From an uncultured Pontibacter sp. (GTDB lineage Bacteria > Bacteroidota > Bacteroidia > Cytophagales > Hymenobacteraceae), in assembly GCF_947495565.1 (NCBI RefSeq), contig NZ_CANLZM010000016.1, positions 49,386 to 113,385 on the forward strand: a DNA stretch of 64,000 bases, in the 5' to 3' direction. Position numbers and translations under genes: made by a program. Positions 8,775-18,814 of this stretch are shown here, piece after piece; the stretch's first letter is position 1, and every line of letters begins with the position of its first letter. Under the pieces are notes generated by a model. It was given only the letters and a program-made list of their open reading frames with translations. It did no database searches and had not been told where the DNA came from.

Positions 8775-8951
8775 ACAGTACCTCCTTTCAGCTGGTATGT
8801 AAAGCAGGTAAGACTACTTCTAATAGTCATCATAACAGCGTTAAGTTACAGGTGCTGCTTTTTGTACGCCTGTTGTGGTCAAGGGTTCCTGAAACACCAG
8901 CAGTCCACCAGAAACAGACTCTATAGGCTCAACGATTAGGTCATATGCAGT

Positions 8952-10979
8952 TTAATCAAACGTAGTGCGTTGTATCCGCACTGCATTTAAGATAGCTAAA
9001 AAAGCTACCCCTACGTCGGCAAATACGGCTTCCCACATTGTCGCCAGCCCACCAGCACCTAAAATCAGCACGATTGCCTTCACCCCGAAAGCGAGCGCAA
9101 TGTTTTGCCATACGATCTGCTTTGTCTTCTTGCCAATCTTGATCGCAGTTGCTATTCTGGCAGGATGATCTGTTTGAATAACCACGTCTGCCGTCTCAAT
9201 GGCAGCATCCGAACCAAGGCCACCCATCGCCATCCCTACATCGGCTAGCGTGATCACAGGAGCATCGTTGATGCCATCGCCTACGAAGGCCACTGTTCTG
9301 CCTTCTGCTTTTAATTTTTCTACATGGGCTACCTTGTCCTGGGGCAGCAGCCCGCCATATGCTTCATCCAGATGTAACTCTTTGGCCACCTTCTGTACAA
9401 TGGAGTCTTTATCCCCCGAGAGCATCACCAATTTCTTTACACCCAGCTCCCGCATTTTCTTAACAGCCAGAGGCGCATCTGCTTTCGTTTTGTCGGCAAT
9501 GGTAATGTAACCCGCATAAACACCATCCACAGCTACCAATACAATGGTTTCTACAATCTCTTTTATACTCGGGTCATACCCGACCTCAAACTTATCCAGC
9601 AGTTTTCCATTCCCCACTAGCAGCTCTTTGTCATCTACAATACCCTTTAAGCCATGGCCTGAAATTTCCTCTACCTGGCTTACGGCATGTTGTCGATAGG
9701 CCTGCCCTGCCTCGGCAACAACAGCCTGGGCAATCGGATGGGTAGACTTGCTCTCCAATGCGGCCACAGCAGATAAAAACCATGCTTTATCGGGCAGTAC
9801 CGACTCAATTTTCTGCACCTGGAAAACGCCTTCGGTGAGCGTTCCGGTTTTGTCCATTACCACGGTGTCTACCTGCGTCATTAGGTCTAGGAAATTAGAG
9901 CCTTTGAACAGCAAACCATTGCGCGAGGCAGCCCCAATGCCACCAAAATAGCCCAGCGGTATAGAAATCACAAGCGCACACGGACAAGATATGACCAGGA
10001 AGATCAGCGCCCGGTACAGCCACTGGTTAAAATCGTAGCTGTCGAAGACGAAATAGGGAATAAACGTTAGCCCCACCGCCAGGAAAAAAACGATCGGCGT
10101 GTATACTTTGGCAAACTTGGTAATAAATTGCTGGGTTTTGGCCTTGCGGCTACCCGCTTCTTCCACCAATTTCAGGATCTTTGACAAGGCGCTGTTCTCA
10201 TAGGCAGAAGTGACCTTGAGTTCGATCACTTGGTCCAGGTTGATCATGCCTGCCAGCACTGTTTCGCCTTTAGCCTTAGTATCCGGTTTGGATTCCCCTG
10301 TCAGGGCCGCGGTATTAAAAGAAGCGCGTTCAGTCAGTAACTCGCCATCCAGCGCTACCTTTTCACCGGCTTTCACCTGCACGACCTCGCCTATTTGTAC
10401 CTCTTTCGCTTTTCTGATAACCACGCCATTGGCAGTAACCACACCCACTTCATCCGGTCGGTTGTCAATAAGCGCTTTGATGGAGCGCCTGGAGCGTAGT
10501 ACCGCTGCTTCCTGGAAATGCTCTCCAATCACGTAAAATAACATCACGGCTACTCCTTCGGCATACTCTCCAATATAGAAAGCACCAAGGGTGGCCATGG
10601 TCATTAGGAAAAACTCGTTAAAGAAACTCGACCGCAAGCTTTTGATGGCATGCCATACCACCCGCCAGCCAACAAGCACATAAGCAATACCATAACTTGC
10701 TAGACGTACATTTCCTGTAAACCAAGGGGTATCCAGATAGTCCAGTAGAATGCCGCCCAGTAGCAGGAGTAAACTTAATACCGTAGGCACATAAGAAGAC
10801 TTGGCTTCTTCTTCGGCATGCGCATGGTCTACAGCCCCTTGCATCTTTGTTTTACCATCTGCTGAGCAGCACTCTGCGCCTACATTGGGGCCAGGAGCTT
10901 CAGCGGTCCGGGGAGAAGTAATCTCTAGTGGTTTAAAATCTTCTTCTATGTTTTTAGTTGTTTCAGCGTTCTTATCCAT
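8952..10979 (-). CDS. P1B-type heavy-metal ATPase (Zn/Cd/Co type)
   Basis: This 675-residue efflux ATPase has all P-type landmarks: the transmembrane CPC metal site (C332, C334), the phosphorylation motif DKTGTLT with D376, LTGES of the actuator domain, the P1B-specific HP dipeptide (THPIAQ) and GDGINDAP. The N-terminus lacks the usual GMTCxxC domain and instead has an acidic, histidine-containing stretch with a CC pair (AECCSAD). It should export Zn(II), Cd(II), Pb(II) or Co(II) from the cytoplasm at the expense of ATP. It begins 17 bases after the DUF3703 gene in the leftward metal operon. Confidence 0.9.
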   Translation of the reverse strand: MDKNAETTKNIEEDFKPLEITSPRTAEAPGPNVGAECCSADGKTKMQGAVDHAHAEEEAKSSYVPTVLSLLLLLGGILLDYLDTPWFTGNVRLASYGIAYVLVGWRVVWHAIKSLRSSFFNEFFLMTMATLGAFYIGEYAEGVAVMLFYVIGEHFQEAAVLRSRRSIKALIDNRPDEVGVVTANGVVIRKAKEVQIGEVVQVKAGEKVALDGELLTERASFNTAALTGESKPDTKAKGETVLAGMINLDQVIELKVTSAYENSALSKILKLVEEAGSRKAKTQQFITKFAKVYTPIVFFLAVGLTFIPYFVFDSYDFNQWLYRALIFLVISCPCALVISIPLGYFGGIGAASRNGLLFKGSNFLDLMTQVDTVVMDKTGTLTEGVFQVQKIESVLPDKAWFLSAVAALESKSTHPIAQAVVAEAGQAYRQHAVSQVEEISGHGLKGIVDDKELLVGNGKLLDKFEVGYDPSIKEIVETIVLVAVDGVYAGYITIADKTKADAPLAVKKMRELGVKKLVMLSGDKDSIVQKVAKELHLDEAYGGLLPQDKVAHVEKLKAEGRTVAFVGDGINDAPVITLADVGMAMGGLGSDAAIETADVVIQTDHPARIATAIKIGKKTKQIVWQNIALAFGVKAIVLILGAGGLATMWEAVFADVGVAFLAILNAVRIQRTTFD

Positions 10980-10996
10980 AGTTCTTGTATTTATAG

Positions 10997-11362
10997 TTAA
11001 TGGGCAGCATCTATAATCTGCTGCAAATCTTCTGGGATTGGTAGAGGCTTTAGTGGTGGTACGTTTGCTCCACCTGTATTGCCGAGCGGAATCATCCCGG
11101 CCCAGGATTTAATGCCGCCTACTAGCAAGCGCGGTACTTGCCCAATGACTTCTCTTGAGTTTCTTGTTTTGAAACCAAACAGAAGCATCTGCCAATGCAC
11201 AGCAGTATGTGCTAGTGGGTATGGTTGTCCCAGAATATGCGCTCGTTCCAAATGTTGCCATGCTTGCAGTACGTGTCCCTTGTCCCAACTAGTATAGTAA
11301 GCAGCTAGCTCTTGCTGGTAAGAAGGTCGGAGCTTAGCAGGCATGTTCCAGTTAAACTTCAT
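10997..11362 (-). CDS. DUF3703-family protein
   Basis: This soluble protein of 121 residues is rich in aromatic residues and histidine (AWQHLERAHILGQPYPLAHTAVHW pattern at about residues 38-61) with a proline- and glycine-rich C-terminus. It matches DUF3703, a family that often sits beside cation-efflux genes in Bacteroidota and Proteobacteria. Its biochemical function is unknown. A role in metal binding or chaperoning is inferred from its place between the Fur-type regulator and the P-type ATPase. Confidence 0.7.
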   Translation of the reverse strand: MKFNWNMPAKLRPSYQQELAAYYTSWDKGHVLQAWQHLERAHILGQPYPLAHTAVHWQMLLFGFKTRNSREVIGQVPRLLVGGIKSWAGMIPLGNTGGANVPPLKPLPIPEDLQQIIDAAH

Positions 11363-11427
11363 AGTGGCGTCCTTTAAGTTTCTATTACAATATTACTGAC
11401 TCTTTGCCTGCAACTGCATTGCAATGT

Positions 11428-11850
11428 TTAAGAGCAGCTGGCGCAGGTGCCTTTCATGATCAGGCTGATTTCTTCGGTCTTGAAGTTCTCGGGCAAGGCA
11501 ATCTCCGGGATACGGGCCTTGGGCAGGCAATAGGTTTCATTACATAAGTTACAATGAAAATGCACGTGCAAGTCCTCAGGAGCACATTCACAACCCTCTT
11601 CGCAGCGTGCGTACTTTACCGAACCCGTTCCATCCACAATACTATGCACCAGTCCCTTTTCTTCGAAGGTTTTCAGGGTGCGGTACAACGTAATGCGGTC
11701 GGCGCGGTGAAAAGCTGCTTCCAGATCGTTTAGACTCACTGCAGCCTGTTGTTTAAAAAGGAAGTCCAGCACCAACAGGCGCATGGCAGTTGGTTTTATA
11801 TTTTTTTGATGCAGTGCATTTTCTATTTTTTGAAGCATAGTTCTATTCAT
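11428..11850 (-). CDS. Fur-family metal-responsive regulator
   Basis: This 140-residue Fur-type repressor has a winged helix with the recognition segment TLYRTLKTFEEKGLVH at about residues 55-70. A metal-binding region has H95, H97 and H99, and two CxxC zinc sites (C100/C103 and C136/C139). Such proteins repress metal transport genes when loaded with Zn(II), Fe(II) or Mn(II). A Fur-type gene inside an efflux operon is unusual, since efflux is mostly controlled by ArsR, MerR or CzcRS proteins. Several Bacteroidota clusters do have this layout, possibly with metal-dependent derepression. It starts 12 bases after ynfA. Confidence 0.85.
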   Translation of the reverse strand: MNRTMLQKIENALHQKNIKPTAMRLLVLDFLFKQQAAVSLNDLEAAFHRADRITLYRTLKTFEEKGLVHSIVDGTGSVKYARCEEGCECAPEDLHVHFHCNLCNETYCLPKARIPEIALPENFKTEEISLIMKGTCASCS

Positions 11851-11862
11851 TCATCGTTTCCT

Positions 11863-12192
11863 TTATTTTCGCGGCATGTAAATGATGATGCAAGCGCCCA
11901 AAAGCGCAATCATAGCACCGATAACATCCCATCTGTCGGGTCTGTGGCCGTCCACTTTCCAGCCCCAAGCCAATGACATAATGATAAAGATCCCCCCATA
12001 GGTGGCATAGACCCTGGCAAAGCTAGCCGTTTGCCAGGTGGCTATTACCCCGTACAGCACGAGAACAATAGCTCCTAATGCCCCATACCATAGTGGTTTG
12101 TCTTCTTTCAGCCATTGCCACACCATATAGCCGCCACCGATTTCGCACAGGCCTGCTAAAAAGAAAATACCTAATGATTTTAAAATTTCCAT
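11863..12192 (-). CDS. YnfA-family small membrane protein
   Basis: This membrane protein of about 109 residues has four hydrophobic segments and the YnfA/UPF0060 signature (AGLCEIGGGYMVWQW near the N-terminus, ATYGGIFI in the middle, DVIGAMIALLGACIIIYMPR at the end). The frame is open to 12225, but the ATG at 12192 gives the usual family length. YnfA proteins resemble small multidrug-resistance transporters. The specific substrate is not known. It lies between czcB and the Fur-type gene. Confidence 0.8.
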   Translation of the reverse strand: MEILKSLGIFFLAGLCEIGGGYMVWQWLKEDKPLWYGALGAIVLVLYGVIATWQTASFARVYATYGGIFIIMSLAWGWKVDGHRPDRWDVIGAMIALLGACIIIYMPRK

Positions 12193-12264
12193 TTCTGCTC
12201 TTCTGTTGAAGCTGCTCTGCAGCATGTGTGCTAGCTCTGCGCTAACTTTTCCTTTTTCGGCCTA

Positions 12265-13452
12265 TCAATGATGGCCACCTTCTTCTTCGGCGTTTCGCAT
12301 TTTAGCAAGCAGCGAGTGCGCTCCTTTCGTTACAAAGTTACTGGCTGCCGTATCGACTCCGGCTGGAAAGGCTATCTGTACAAAGCCACCTTCTTCCATA
12401 CCGCGTTCTACAGGCACCATGCGGAACTGCTTCATCACAGCATCCCCTTCCTTTGCCTGACCAGTGTACAGAAAAACATAACTGCTGTTGTTTTCCTGCA
12501 CAACTGCCGCCTCCGGTAAAGCCAGTACCTGCCGGTTATCCAGCGCTACCTGGGCCTGCACGTACATGCCGGGTACCAGGTCTTTGTCTTCTTCTTCCAT
12601 GTGCGCATGCACCTGCACGGTCCGTTCCGGGCTGATCTCTTTACCGATCAGGTAGATCGTAGCCTGATGGTTCACAACTGTTTCACCCGGAAGCGAATAA
12701 TGTACTTTCTGCCCCTTTTTTAAGGAGGCCAAATCCTTTTCGAACACTGTCAGCTCTACGTGCATGTGGTCGGTATCTGCAATGCGGAATAGCACGTCTG
12801 TGGGCGCTACGTATTTTCCCACATCCGCATTCACGAAAGTAATGTAGCCTTCCAACGGTGCTAAAAGGGGTAAAACACGTTTGATTTGACCACTTCGCAA
12901 TGAACCGTTGGCAATACCGATAATCGCTAACCGTTCCTGCAGGGCCTGTACCCGCGTTTGTATGCTTTTATACTCTGCCACGGTCTGCTGGTAGGTCTTT
13001 GCCGCCGTAACCTGCTCCTCATGTAGTTCCTTTTGCCGTTTGTATTCCAGCTCCAGGTAATCCAGTCGGTTTCTGGCTTCCAGGTAGTCTTCTTGTAAGG
13101 TCACAAATTCCGGGTTTTCAATGGTAGCCAGCAACTCTCCTTTCTTCACGTAGCGACCTTCCATTACTTCTGTTTTCCGGATAAACCCGCCGAGCGGAGC
13201 AGTGACCGAAGCCATGTTCTGCGGTGGTAAATCCAGCTTTCCAGTCAGGGTCAGCATGTTGCTCAGGTTCCGCATTTCGGGTTTGCCCAATGCAATCCCT
13301 GCGACCTGATACTGCTCTGCGGTGAGTTCTGCCCTATCGGGACTTTCTTCTTCATGTGCTTCCGCCTCTTCCTGTGCCGGTTCAGTTGTATTGCCACAGG
13401 AAACAAGAGTTAGAAAGCAGGTAAGGTATGCGATATAGATGATCCTTTTCAT
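12265..13452 (-). CDS. czcB: CzcB/CusB-type periplasmic adaptor of RND efflux pump
   Basis: This 395-residue membrane fusion protein has a lipoprotein signal with cysteine 19 in TLVSCG. An acidic/histidine linker, a lipoyl-like half (TAPLGGFIRKTEVMEGRYVKKGE), a long coiled-coil hairpin (about residues 120-170), the second lipoyl half and beta-barrel domains follow. It links the inner-membrane RND pump to the outer-membrane channel. The C-terminus has a histidine pair (GGHH) that could bind metal. It starts 21 bases after the CzcA-TolC gene, so both are in one transcript. Confidence 0.88.
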   Translation of the reverse strand: MKRIIYIAYLTCFLTLVSCGNTTEPAQEEAEAHEEESPDRAELTAEQYQVAGIALGKPEMRNLSNMLTLTGKLDLPPQNMASVTAPLGGFIRKTEVMEGRYVKKGELLATIENPEFVTLQEDYLEARNRLDYLELEYKRQKELHEEQVTAAKTYQQTVAEYKSIQTRVQALQERLAIIGIANGSLRSGQIKRVLPLLAPLEGYITFVNADVGKYVAPTDVLFRIADTDHMHVELTVFEKDLASLKKGQKVHYSLPGETVVNHQATIYLIGKEISPERTVQVHAHMEEEDKDLVPGMYVQAQVALDNRQVLALPEAAVVQENNSSYVFLYTGQAKEGDAVMKQFRMVPVERGMEEGGFVQIAFPAGVDTAASNFVTKGAHSLLAKMRNAEEEGGHH

Positions 13453-13473
13453 GTCGGATGATTTCTCTTGTGA

Positions 13474-16400
13474 TTATAGTTGATTTTCCAGGATGTAGTG
13501 TAACTCGATGACAGCTCTGTCATAAGCATAAAGCGTTTCCAAGTAATTGGTCCGGATGGCCAGTCCCCTGTTCAGGTTCAGGATGTAGTCCTGGTAACTG
13601 ATCTCTCCGGCGCGGTAAGCTTTCGTGGCCTGGGTGATGATAAGCTGTGCCTGTGGCAAGGCAGTCTTTTCATAGTAAGTTAGGCTACTTTGTAGTTTTA
13701 GAGCCTGCTGTAAGGCTACTTCGACATCCGCCCGCAACTCGTTGCGCGTTTGCTGCAGGTTCAGCTCCGCCACATCCGCCTGTATTTTAGCAGCCTCAAT
13801 GCGACGCTTCTGTGGTTTTACCCAGAGTGGGACAGCAACCCCAACAGAAACTTCCTGTGGCGCTTCGAAGGCTTCAGCACCGTTAGCATGATTGCCCCCT
13901 AAGGTACGATTCGTATACCCAAGCTGCAGGTCTGGTAACAACTTCGCGCGCTCAAGCTTGGTCTCCGCCTGCTGAACGGCTACTTGCTGTTGCGCCATGC
14001 GAAGCCTTGGGTTCTGTTCTAGTTGCGCTTCGGTTATGGTAGGCAAAGCAAGCCGGTTCAGCACCGTATCGGCTGTGGCTACAAGCGTATCGGTTACCAG
14101 CAAGGCCTGTAGCCTTTCCTGGAAGACAGCAACATCTGCTTCCGCCTGAAAAGCGTTATTGCGCACCTCAGACAGCTGTGCTTCCGCACTTACTTTCTCC
14201 AGCAGGTTCGTCTCACCGGTGCGTAGCCTGACCTGTGCGGCTTTAGAAAACTGTACATACAGGCTGTCCTGGTAGGTAAGTAAGCGTAGCCGTGACAGGG
14301 CATACACAAGGCCGTAATAGTTGAGCTTTACTTCGCGAATCACTTCACGCTGGCGTTGTGTAAGATTAACTCTGCTGACTTCAATCAGTTCATCGGCTAA
14401 CTTGGCCTGCCTGCTATAGAGCGTCGGCAGTGACAGGGACTGCGAGACAGAAATCTCGTTGTCATAAGTACCTGTAGCCAGTTTTCCGGTTGAGAACCGT
14501 ACTTGCGTTTTGTCCAGATTCCAGGAGGCTCCTTGCAAGGTTTGACTTCTTTTTACGTTTAGGCTGGCAGCACTTATAGCAGGGTTCTGCGCAAGCGCAC
14601 GGTTCACTGCTTCCTGTAAGGTATACTGCTTCACAGGACCTTGTGCAAGGGCAGCCGGTGCCGAGCTTAACAGAAAACCAAAGCTTGCAAGGATCAGGAA
14701 CAGGGAAACAGCAGCTGTAGAGAAATTCCCACCGCCTGATTTATTGTTTCTGCGTTTCAGGTAATAGTTCTCCAACAGGATGTAGAGTACAGGCAATACC
14801 ACCAGGGTAAGCAACGTGCTTGTTACCAGCCCCCCAATCACCACCGTAGCCAATGGTTTCTGTACTTCCGCTCCCGCCGTACTGGAAAGCGCCATCGGCA
14901 AAAAGCCTAACGATGCCACGGTAGCTGTCATCAGTACCGGTCGCAACCGGATAGCTGTGCCGTTCAACACCGCCTCCCGCAGGCTTATACCTGGGTGCTC
15001 CTTGCGTTGCCTGTTAAACTCGGCAATCAGCACAATGCCGTTCAACACAGCTACACCAAACAAAGCAATAAACCCGACTCCGGCAGATATGCTAAAGGGC
15101 ATACCGCGCAGCCACAAGGCGAATACTCCACCTATAGCAGATAAAGGAATAGCCGTAAATATCAAAAGAGAGTGTCGCACAGACCGAAAGGTCAGGTATA
15201 GCAGCAGGAAGATGAGTGCCAGGGCTGCCGGAACAGCGACCGAGAGCCGCTTGTTGGCTTGCTCCAGGTTTTCAAACTGGCCCCCGTAGGTAACAAAGTA
15301 CCCTACGGGCAGCTGCACTGCGCGATCAATCTTATCCTGTACTTCCTCCACAACACTGGCTATATCGCGGCCCCGGACGTTAAAGCCTACAATAATCCGT
15401 CGTTGGGCATCTTCACGCTGGATCTGGTTTGGCCCTTGTTGGTATTGGATGTTAGCCACCTGGGTAAGTGGCACCTGCCCTCCGGTTGGAGTAGTGATGT
15501 ATAGCTGCCGCACATCATCAATATCCTGCCGTTCGTCCTGGGTAAGGCGCACCACTATATCAAAGCGGCGATCCCCTTCATACACCATCCCGGCACTTTG
15601 CCCGGCAAATGCAGCATTTATCGTTTGATTGACTGTTTCCACGTCCAGCCCGAACTTGGCAATCTGGTCGCGGTTAATGTTGACGACGATCTGGGGAAGT
15701 CCCGATACCTGCTCTACATAGAGATCTTCGGCTCCTTCGACCGATGCTACTACGCGGCCTACTTCCTGCGACAAGCGGGTTAACTCGGCCATGTCTTCGC
15801 CAAAGATCTTGATGCCTACGTCCTGCCGCACCCCGGAAATAAGTTCGTTAGAACGCAGCTGAATCGGCTGGGAAACACCAAACGTAACACCCGGAATAGC
15901 CTCCAGGGCTTCGGTCATCTGACTGGCTAATTCTTCCCTGGTCTTTGCGCTGGTCCACTCTTCTTTGTCTTTGAGCAGGATGGTTACGTCAGCCGCCTCC
16001 ATCGGCATGGGGTCAGTAGGAATTTCTGCAGCCCCAATCTTGCTGATGACTTCTTTTACCTCCGGAAACTGTTCTTTGAGTATGCGGGATGCCAGCGATA
16101 CTTTTTCAATCGTCTCTGACAAAGAGCTACCGGTCAGCAACCTGGTTTCCAGTGCAAAGTCCCCTTCTTCCAACGTAGGGATAAACTCGCTACCCATGCG
16201 CGAGAAGATAACCAGAGCCAATGCAAATAAGCCCACCGCCAGGAGTAATACCAGCGCCTTGAACTTAAGTGCACCTTGAATAACCGGATGATACATCCGT
16301 TGGAAAAAGTCCATCATGCGGTCTGAAATGTTGCGCTTGTGGGCCGTGTTCTTGCTGAGCACCAAGGCAGACATCATCGGCACATAGGTAAGCGAAAGGA

Positions 16401-17862
16401 TAAATGCTCCAAGGATAGCAAACGATACGGTCAGCGCCATCGGGCGGAACATCTTGCCTTCGATACCCACCAGCACCAGGATGGGCAAATACACGATCAG
16501 GATGATGATTTCACCGAAGGCAGCGGATGTGCGGATCTTACGGGCTGATTCGTATACTTCCTCATCCATCTGGGCCTGGTTTAGCTTCTGCCCACCTCTT
16601 AAACCCAGATGGTGCATCGTGGCTTCCACGATGATCACGGCACCATCTACAATGATACCAAAGTCAATGGCTCCCAGGCTCATCAGGTTGCCCGTTACAC
16701 CAAACAAGTTCATCATGATGATAGCAAACAGCATGGAAAGCGGAATCACGGAAGCTACCACGAGTCCTGCTCGGAAGTTACCCAGGAACAGCACCAGCAC
16801 AAAGATCACGATCAGCGCCCCTTCAATCAGGTTACGCTCTACCGTGCTAATCGCCCGGCCAATCAGCTCGCTGCGGTCCAGGAAAGCTTCTACCGCTACC
16901 CCCTCCGGCAGTGACTTGGTAATCTGGGACATGCGCTCTTTCACGCGCTCCACTACCTGGTTGGTATTCTCACCTTTGAGTAGCATGACTATACCGCCGA
17001 CAGCTTCGCCTTTTGCGTCGGTTAAGGCCCCGTACCGGTTGGCCGTCCCGAACTGCACCTGCGCAATATCAGATATAAGCACCGGTGTGCCATCCGAGGT
17101 GTTTTGAACTACTACTTTCCCTATTTCATCCAGGCTTTCGATCAGGCCTTCGCTGCGAACAAAGTACGCATTTGGTTTCTTGTCAATATAGGCTCCCCCA
17201 GTATTACCGTTGTTGCGTTCGAGTGCTTCCAGCACATCCGAAATGCTCAGGTTGTGCGCCTTCAGCCGGTCAGGGTCTACTGCAATTTCATATTGCTTTA
17301 GATAGCCACCAAAGCTGTTTACCTCCGCCACACCAGGCGTGCCGAGCAGCTGCCGCCGCACGATCCAATCCTGAATCGTGCGCAATTCGACGGGGCTATA
17401 CTTTTTTTCGTATCCTGGCTTGGCATGCACCACATATTGGTAAATCTCTCCAAGGCCGGTAGAAATAGGAGACATTTCGGGACTGCCCACTCCAGGGGGA
17501 ATGTTTTCGGCAGCTTCTACTAACCGCTCTGCCACCTGCTGCCTGGCCCAATATACATCTACCCGCTCTTTAAACACGATGGTCACCACAGAGAGTCCAA
17601 AGCGGGAAATGGATCGAACTTCTTCGATGTCGGGGATAGTAGACATCGTTTGCTCTACCGGGAAGCTGATAAGCCGTTCTACTTCCTGGGCTGCCAGCGA
17701 AGGGCTGGTCGTAATAACCTGAACCTGGTTATTGGTGATGTCGGGTACGGCATCGATGGGCAGCTGCGTTAGGGAATAGCTGCCCCATACAACAAGCACC
17801 AGCGTGAAAAGGCCGATGATAAGCTTGTTGTAGATAGAAAAATGAATGATTCTGTCTAGCAC
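13474..17862 (-). CDS. czcA: CzcA/CusA RND metal pump fused to TolC-type outer-membrane channel
   Basis: This very long protein (1462 residues) holds two parts. Residues 1 to about 1035 are a heavy-metal RND pump with twelve membrane segments and the HME motif DFGIIVDGAVIIVE near residue 400. After a short basic linker and a signal-like hydrophobic segment (about 1045-1065), the rest is a TolC/CzcC-type outer-membrane factor rich in coiled-coil repeats. The fusion is typical of Bacteroidota, where the second domain is expected to be exported as the outer-membrane channel. It pumps divalent cations such as Zn, Cd, Co, or Cu/Ag out of the periplasm by proton exchange. Confidence 0.9.
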   Translation of the reverse strand: MLDRIIHFSIYNKLIIGLFTLVLVVWGSYSLTQLPIDAVPDITNNQVQVITTSPSLAAQEVERLISFPVEQTMSTIPDIEEVRSISRFGLSVVTIVFKERVDVYWARQQVAERLVEAAENIPPGVGSPEMSPISTGLGEIYQYVVHAKPGYEKKYSPVELRTIQDWIVRRQLLGTPGVAEVNSFGGYLKQYEIAVDPDRLKAHNLSISDVLEALERNNGNTGGAYIDKKPNAYFVRSEGLIESLDEIGKVVVQNTSDGTPVLISDIAQVQFGTANRYGALTDAKGEAVGGIVMLLKGENTNQVVERVKERMSQITKSLPEGVAVEAFLDRSELIGRAISTVERNLIEGALIVIFVLVLFLGNFRAGLVVASVIPLSMLFAIIMMNLFGVTGNLMSLGAIDFGIIVDGAVIIVEATMHHLGLRGGQKLNQAQMDEEVYESARKIRTSAAFGEIIILIVYLPILVLVGIEGKMFRPMALTVSFAILGAFILSLTYVPMMSALVLSKNTAHKRNISDRMMDFFQRMYHPVIQGALKFKALVLLLAVGLFALALVIFSRMGSEFIPTLEEGDFALETRLLTGSSLSETIEKVSLASRILKEQFPEVKEVISKIGAAEIPTDPMPMEAADVTILLKDKEEWTSAKTREELASQMTEALEAIPGVTFGVSQPIQLRSNELISGVRQDVGIKIFGEDMAELTRLSQEVGRVVASVEGAEDLYVEQVSGLPQIVVNINRDQIAKFGLDVETVNQTINAAFAGQSAGMVYEGDRRFDIVVRLTQDERQDIDDVRQLYITTPTGGQVPLTQVANIQYQQGPNQIQREDAQRRIIVGFNVRGRDIASVVEEVQDKIDRAVQLPVGYFVTYGGQFENLEQANKRLSVAVPAALALIFLLLYLTFRSVRHSLLIFTAIPLSAIGGVFALWLRGMPFSISAGVGFIALFGVAVLNGIVLIAEFNRQRKEHPGISLREAVLNGTAIRLRPVLMTATVASLGFLPMALSSTAGAEVQKPLATVVIGGLVTSTLLTLVVLPVLYILLENYYLKRRNNKSGGGNFSTAAVSLFLILASFGFLLSSAPAALAQGPVKQYTLQEAVNRALAQNPAISAASLNVKRSQTLQGASWNLDKTQVRFSTGKLATGTYDNEISVSQSLSLPTLYSRQAKLADELIEVSRVNLTQRQREVIREVKLNYYGLVYALSRLRLLTYQDSLYVQFSKAAQVRLRTGETNLLEKVSAEAQLSEVRNNAFQAEADVAVFQERLQALLVTDTLVATADTVLNRLALPTITEAQLEQNPRLRMAQQQVAVQQAETKLERAKLLPDLQLGYTNRTLGGNHANGAEAFEAPQEVSVGVAVPLWVKPQKRRIEAAKIQADVAELNLQQTRNELRADVEVALQQALKLQSSLTYYEKTALPQAQLIITQATKAYRAGEISYQDYILNLNRGLAIRTNYLETLYAYDRAVIELHYILENQL

Positions 17863-17973
17863 TTGTGTGTTGATTTAACCTAAAATACCACATACACCAG
17901 GTGTATGCGCACGCCTTCCTGATCGCCTATACAGGCAACAAAGGGTGTTTTCTTACTCTAAAAAAGGAATAGG

Positions 17974-18291
17974 TTAAACTTTAGGCGGGTGCCAGAATGG
18001 GATGACCGGAGCCACAGGCCCACGAATCACATAACTACGATGGTAAGTGCCTTGCGGAAGCACAAGCGGTTGTGCTACTTTTTGAAATTGAATAGTTAAG
18101 GTAATGCCTCCGCAGCAGTTGCATTCACATAAAGGGGAACATAAGTCAGCTTCCTGCTCAGCGTCTGAGTGTGTTATATCAGCTTTTAGTTCTGTATCAG
18201 TACCCTGGGCATAAACCGTCCCGCTGTCCGTGCAAGGCAAGCACGCCAGTAGAAAGATAATCATCCCCCAAATGAATGCCGGGTACTTCAT
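17974..18291 (-). CDS. DUF6660-like secreted cysteine-rich protein
   Basis: This 105-residue protein has an N-terminal signal or membrane segment (FIWGMIIFLLACLPC), an acidic/histidine stretch, a cluster CSPLCECNCCGG of metal-binding type and a hydrophilic C-terminus ending HPPKV. Similar short proteins (DUF6660) precede czc-type operons in Bacteroidota, and a periplasmic metal-binding or sensing role is inferred. A TACCTTTG box on the minus strand (18297-18304) lies only six bases before the ATG. It could be a -7 element giving an almost leaderless transcript for the entire leftward metal operon. Confidence 0.65.
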   Translation of the reverse strand: MKYPAFIWGMIIFLLACLPCTDSGTVYAQGTDTELKADITHSDAEQEADLCSPLCECNCCGGITLTIQFQKVAQPLVLPQGTYHRSYVIRGPVAPVIPFWHPPKV

Positions 18292-18475
18292 GAATACAAA
18301 GGTAAGAAACTATTTTTATAGGTGTACTCTCTTTGATGCCATGATGTTACTTGAAGTGGTGAGGCTTGATTTGTTCCCATAATCATTAATTATGTAAAGC
18401 AGGTTTCCACTTTAGGCAGGCACCACTGAACATATAGCCAGTTATAAGACTATAAATATATAGTTTTATAATTAT

Positions 18476-18814
18476 CTAAGCCCAGACAATTTTCCCTTTC
18501 CTTATAAAGAAGTGGCTCTTGCAGCCAGCTTTTCGCCAGATAGATGGTTTTATTGTGATAGCTCTGTTATGTGAAATACTGTATTTCCATCTGGGCTTAG
18601 CTTCCCTTAAGAGGTTAAGCTGGATTATTGAGCGGCAACCGCAAGGGCATTCCAAAGCCACAGCCCATGGATCAGAAGGTTCTCCGAGGATGTAGACTCT
18701 GTGCTTTTCCAGTTTCTCCGGCAAGTCATCTGCGATTGTAAAGCTGTAACTTGGTTGAAAAAATAGAGCAAGCTGCTTATAAGCTTGCTCTACTAGTTTA
18801 ATAAATTGCTTCAT
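18476..18814 (-). CDS. DUF6527 protein of a ubiquitin-like operon
   Basis: This 112-residue protein has a zinc-binding-like ECPCGC motif near residues 74-79 and a C-terminal CKSHFFIRKGKIVWA segment, matching DUF6527. Members accompany E1/E2/JAB genes in bacterial ubiquitin-like operons, and the biochemical role is unknown. The ATG overlaps the stop of the JAB-E1 gene by four bases, so translation is coupled. It is the last gene of the leftward operon. Confidence 0.75.
   Translation of the reverse strand: MKQFIKLVEQAYKQLALFFQPSYSFTIADDLPEKLEKHRVYILGEPSDPWAVALECPCGCRSIIQLNLLREAKPRWKYSISHNRAITIKPSIWRKAGCKSHFFIRKGKIVWA

Noticed and set aside
14816..17722. Several plus-strand open frames opposite the CzcA-TolC gene
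   Set aside because: They are antisense shadows of a well-supported gene.
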